From assembly GCA_003485015.1 (NCBI GenBank), contig DNCN01000155.1, positions 1-7,078 of the forward strand: a DNA stretch of 7,078 bases. The letters run 5' to 3'. A model generated the notes under the pieces. That model did no database searches. It worked only from the letters and a program-made list of their open reading frames with translations, and was not told the DNA's origin. The translations under genes and the position numbers were made by a program. Of this stretch, positions 6,026 to 7,078 are shown piece after piece (position 1 is the stretch's first letter; each line of letters begins with the position of its first letter). This DNA is from a bacterium (GTDB lineage: Bacteria > UBA9089).

Positions 6026-7067
6026 GATTGACGGCTCAAGATACTCTGGCTCTGGGACTATTTTGAGGTATGCTGTCTCACTTGCAGCTCTCTTGAGGAA
6101 GGAACTTCACATCAGAAATATCAGGGCTAAGCGGAGAAAGCCGGGTCTTAGGCCACAGCATCTGAGATCAGTTCTAGCCTGTCGGGATTTAACCGATGGC
6201 GTAGTCTCTGGGGCCGAGATTGGTTCGAGCGAACTCGTCTTCTATCCAGGCCCTTCAATAAAGGGAGGCGAATATTCTTTCGATATCGGCACGGCCGGTT
6301 CAACTACGATGCTCCTTCTAACCTTTCTACCTTTAGCCTGTTTTGCCGAAGATACTATCCGACTGAAGCTCTCAGGAGGGCTATTTCAGGATTTTGCACC
6401 CACTGCCTTCCATATGGAGTATGTTCTCCTCTGTACCCTATTTAGGATGGGTCTTTGTGCTGAGCTTAAGATGGTAAGACCTGGTTACGTCCCTAGCGGT
6501 GGAGGTATCCTTGAAGTTGAGATTAAACCGGTAAAGGGGAAGTTGCAGTCGATCAGACTGATTGACCAAGGGGAGATAGAGGAGTTCAGAGGGATAGCCC
6601 TCTCTTCACATCTTAAGGCCCAACGGGTGAATGAACGGATGGTGGCTGCCTGCCAAAAGGCCCTCAAGAAGAAAGGTTGCCAGGTTATAGTAGAGTTGAA
6701 GGAGGATGAGACTTCACTCCAAAAGGGTGCGGCCTTCTTTCTTCTAGCTAGTACCACAACTGGCTTGCTTTTGGGGATGGATCAGGCCGGAAAGATTGGT
6801 CGGAGTGCTGAGAAGATTGGGGACTATGTTACCAAAGCACTCCTTGAGGACATAGAGAAAGGGGCTACGGTTGATCGATACTTGGCTGATCAATTGATCA
6901 TCTTTGCTGCCCTGGCCGAAGGTGCCTCGGAATATATCATTCCCTACCAGACTGACCATATCCGTTCAAACCTCTGGCTGGTTGAGGAAATCCTTGGTGC
7001 TAAGGCTCAACTCAACGGTCAGTATTTAAAGATTGAGGGGATTGCCTTTGATGTTAATAGGCAATAA
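6018..7067 (+). CDS. rtcA: RNA 3'-terminal phosphate cyclase (RtcA family, variant active-site loop)
   Basis: RtcA enzymes use ATP to convert an RNA 3'-phosphate to a 2',3'-cyclic phosphate through a His-AMP intermediate. The 349 residues are full length (E. coli RtcA is close to 340). Family blocks are IDGS (4-7), NIRAKRRKPGLRPQHL (34-49), GTAGSTT (91-97), GYVPSGGG (156-163), SSHLKAQRVNERM (196-208), YLADQL (288-293) and TDHIRSN (312-318). His314 aligns with the adenylated His309 of E. coli and Asp291 with Asp287. The usual GEGGGQ loop is instead SGSGT (10-14), so the conserved Glu is Ser10 and the Gln is Thr14. Ile-Leu-Arg17 is kept. The ATG overlaps the end of the FAU-1 gene and has AGGG 6 nt upstream, inside that gene. 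The 11 bp after the stop show no terminator. Membership in the family is secure; full activity is not proven. Confidence 0.95.
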   Translation: MIEIDGSRYSGSGTILRYAVSLAALLRKELHIRNIRAKRRKPGLRPQHLRSVLACRDLTDGVVSGAEIGSSELVFYPGPSIKGGEYSFDIGTAGSTTMLLLTFLPLACFAEDTIRLKLSGGLFQDFAPTAFHMEYVLLCTLFRMGLCAELKMVRPGYVPSGGGILEVEIKPVKGKLQSIRLIDQGEIEEFRGIALSSHLKAQRVNERMVAACQKALKKKGCQVIVELKEDETSLQKGAAFFLLASTTTGLLLGMDQAGKIGRSAEKIGDYVTKALLEDIEKGATVDRYLADQLIIFAALAEGASEYIIPYQTDHIRSNLWLVEEILGAKAQLNGQYLKIEGIAFDVNRQ

Positions 7068-7078
7068 TCAACCAAGTT

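Noticed and set aside
1..7078. CRISPR array, insertion sequence, toxin-antitoxin or defence genes
   Set aside because: No regularly spaced repeats, transposase motifs or small paired genes were seen. All open stretches are accounted for by the listed genes.

Overview
The window reads as bacterial chromosomal DNA of moderate to slightly AT-rich composition. The bacterial signs are sigma70-like promoters, a Shine-Dalgarno-type site, a rho-independent-type hairpin, a secretory signal peptide and OppD/OppF-type ABC ATPases. The phylum cannot be fixed from the sequence. The FAU-1-type ribonuclease was described in archaea, and the RtcA has an unusual active-site loop, so a deep-branching anaerobic or thermophilic bacterium is a reasonable guess but only an inference.

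Layout, left to right. A tRNA-Lys(CUU) gene lies on the + strand (20-93). It faces a minus-strand pair of oligopeptide/dipeptide transporter ATPases, OppF-like (110-1081) and OppD-like (1161-2129). Neither the permeases nor the binding protein of such a transporter is present here. A 180-bp spacer follows. It holds a convincing hairpin-plus-T-tract terminator for the next gene and a 9-bp inverted repeat, one arm of which abuts the oppD ribosome-binding site. Next is a secreted two-module M16 zinc peptidase on the minus strand (2310 to about 4895). Its first half has an intact zinc site and its second half is catalytically dead.

A roughly 200-bp AT-rich divergent promoter region (4896-5089) separates the peptidase from a tight + strand pair. 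That pair is a FAU-1-type ribonuclease with a DUF402 domain (5090-6025) and an RNA 3'-terminal phosphate cyclase, RtcA (6018-7067), overlapping by 8 bp. They look like a small RNA-processing operon in which one enzyme cleaves or binds RNA and the other modifies RNA ends. There is no RtcB ligase or RtcR regulator next to them in this window.

The most interesting parts are the FAU-1/RtcA coupling and the replacement of the canonical GEGGGQ loop of RtcA by a Ser/Gly/Thr loop while the catalytic His is kept. The peptidase and the peptide-transporter ATPases could work together in using external peptides, but they are separated by a terminator and that link is only suggestive.
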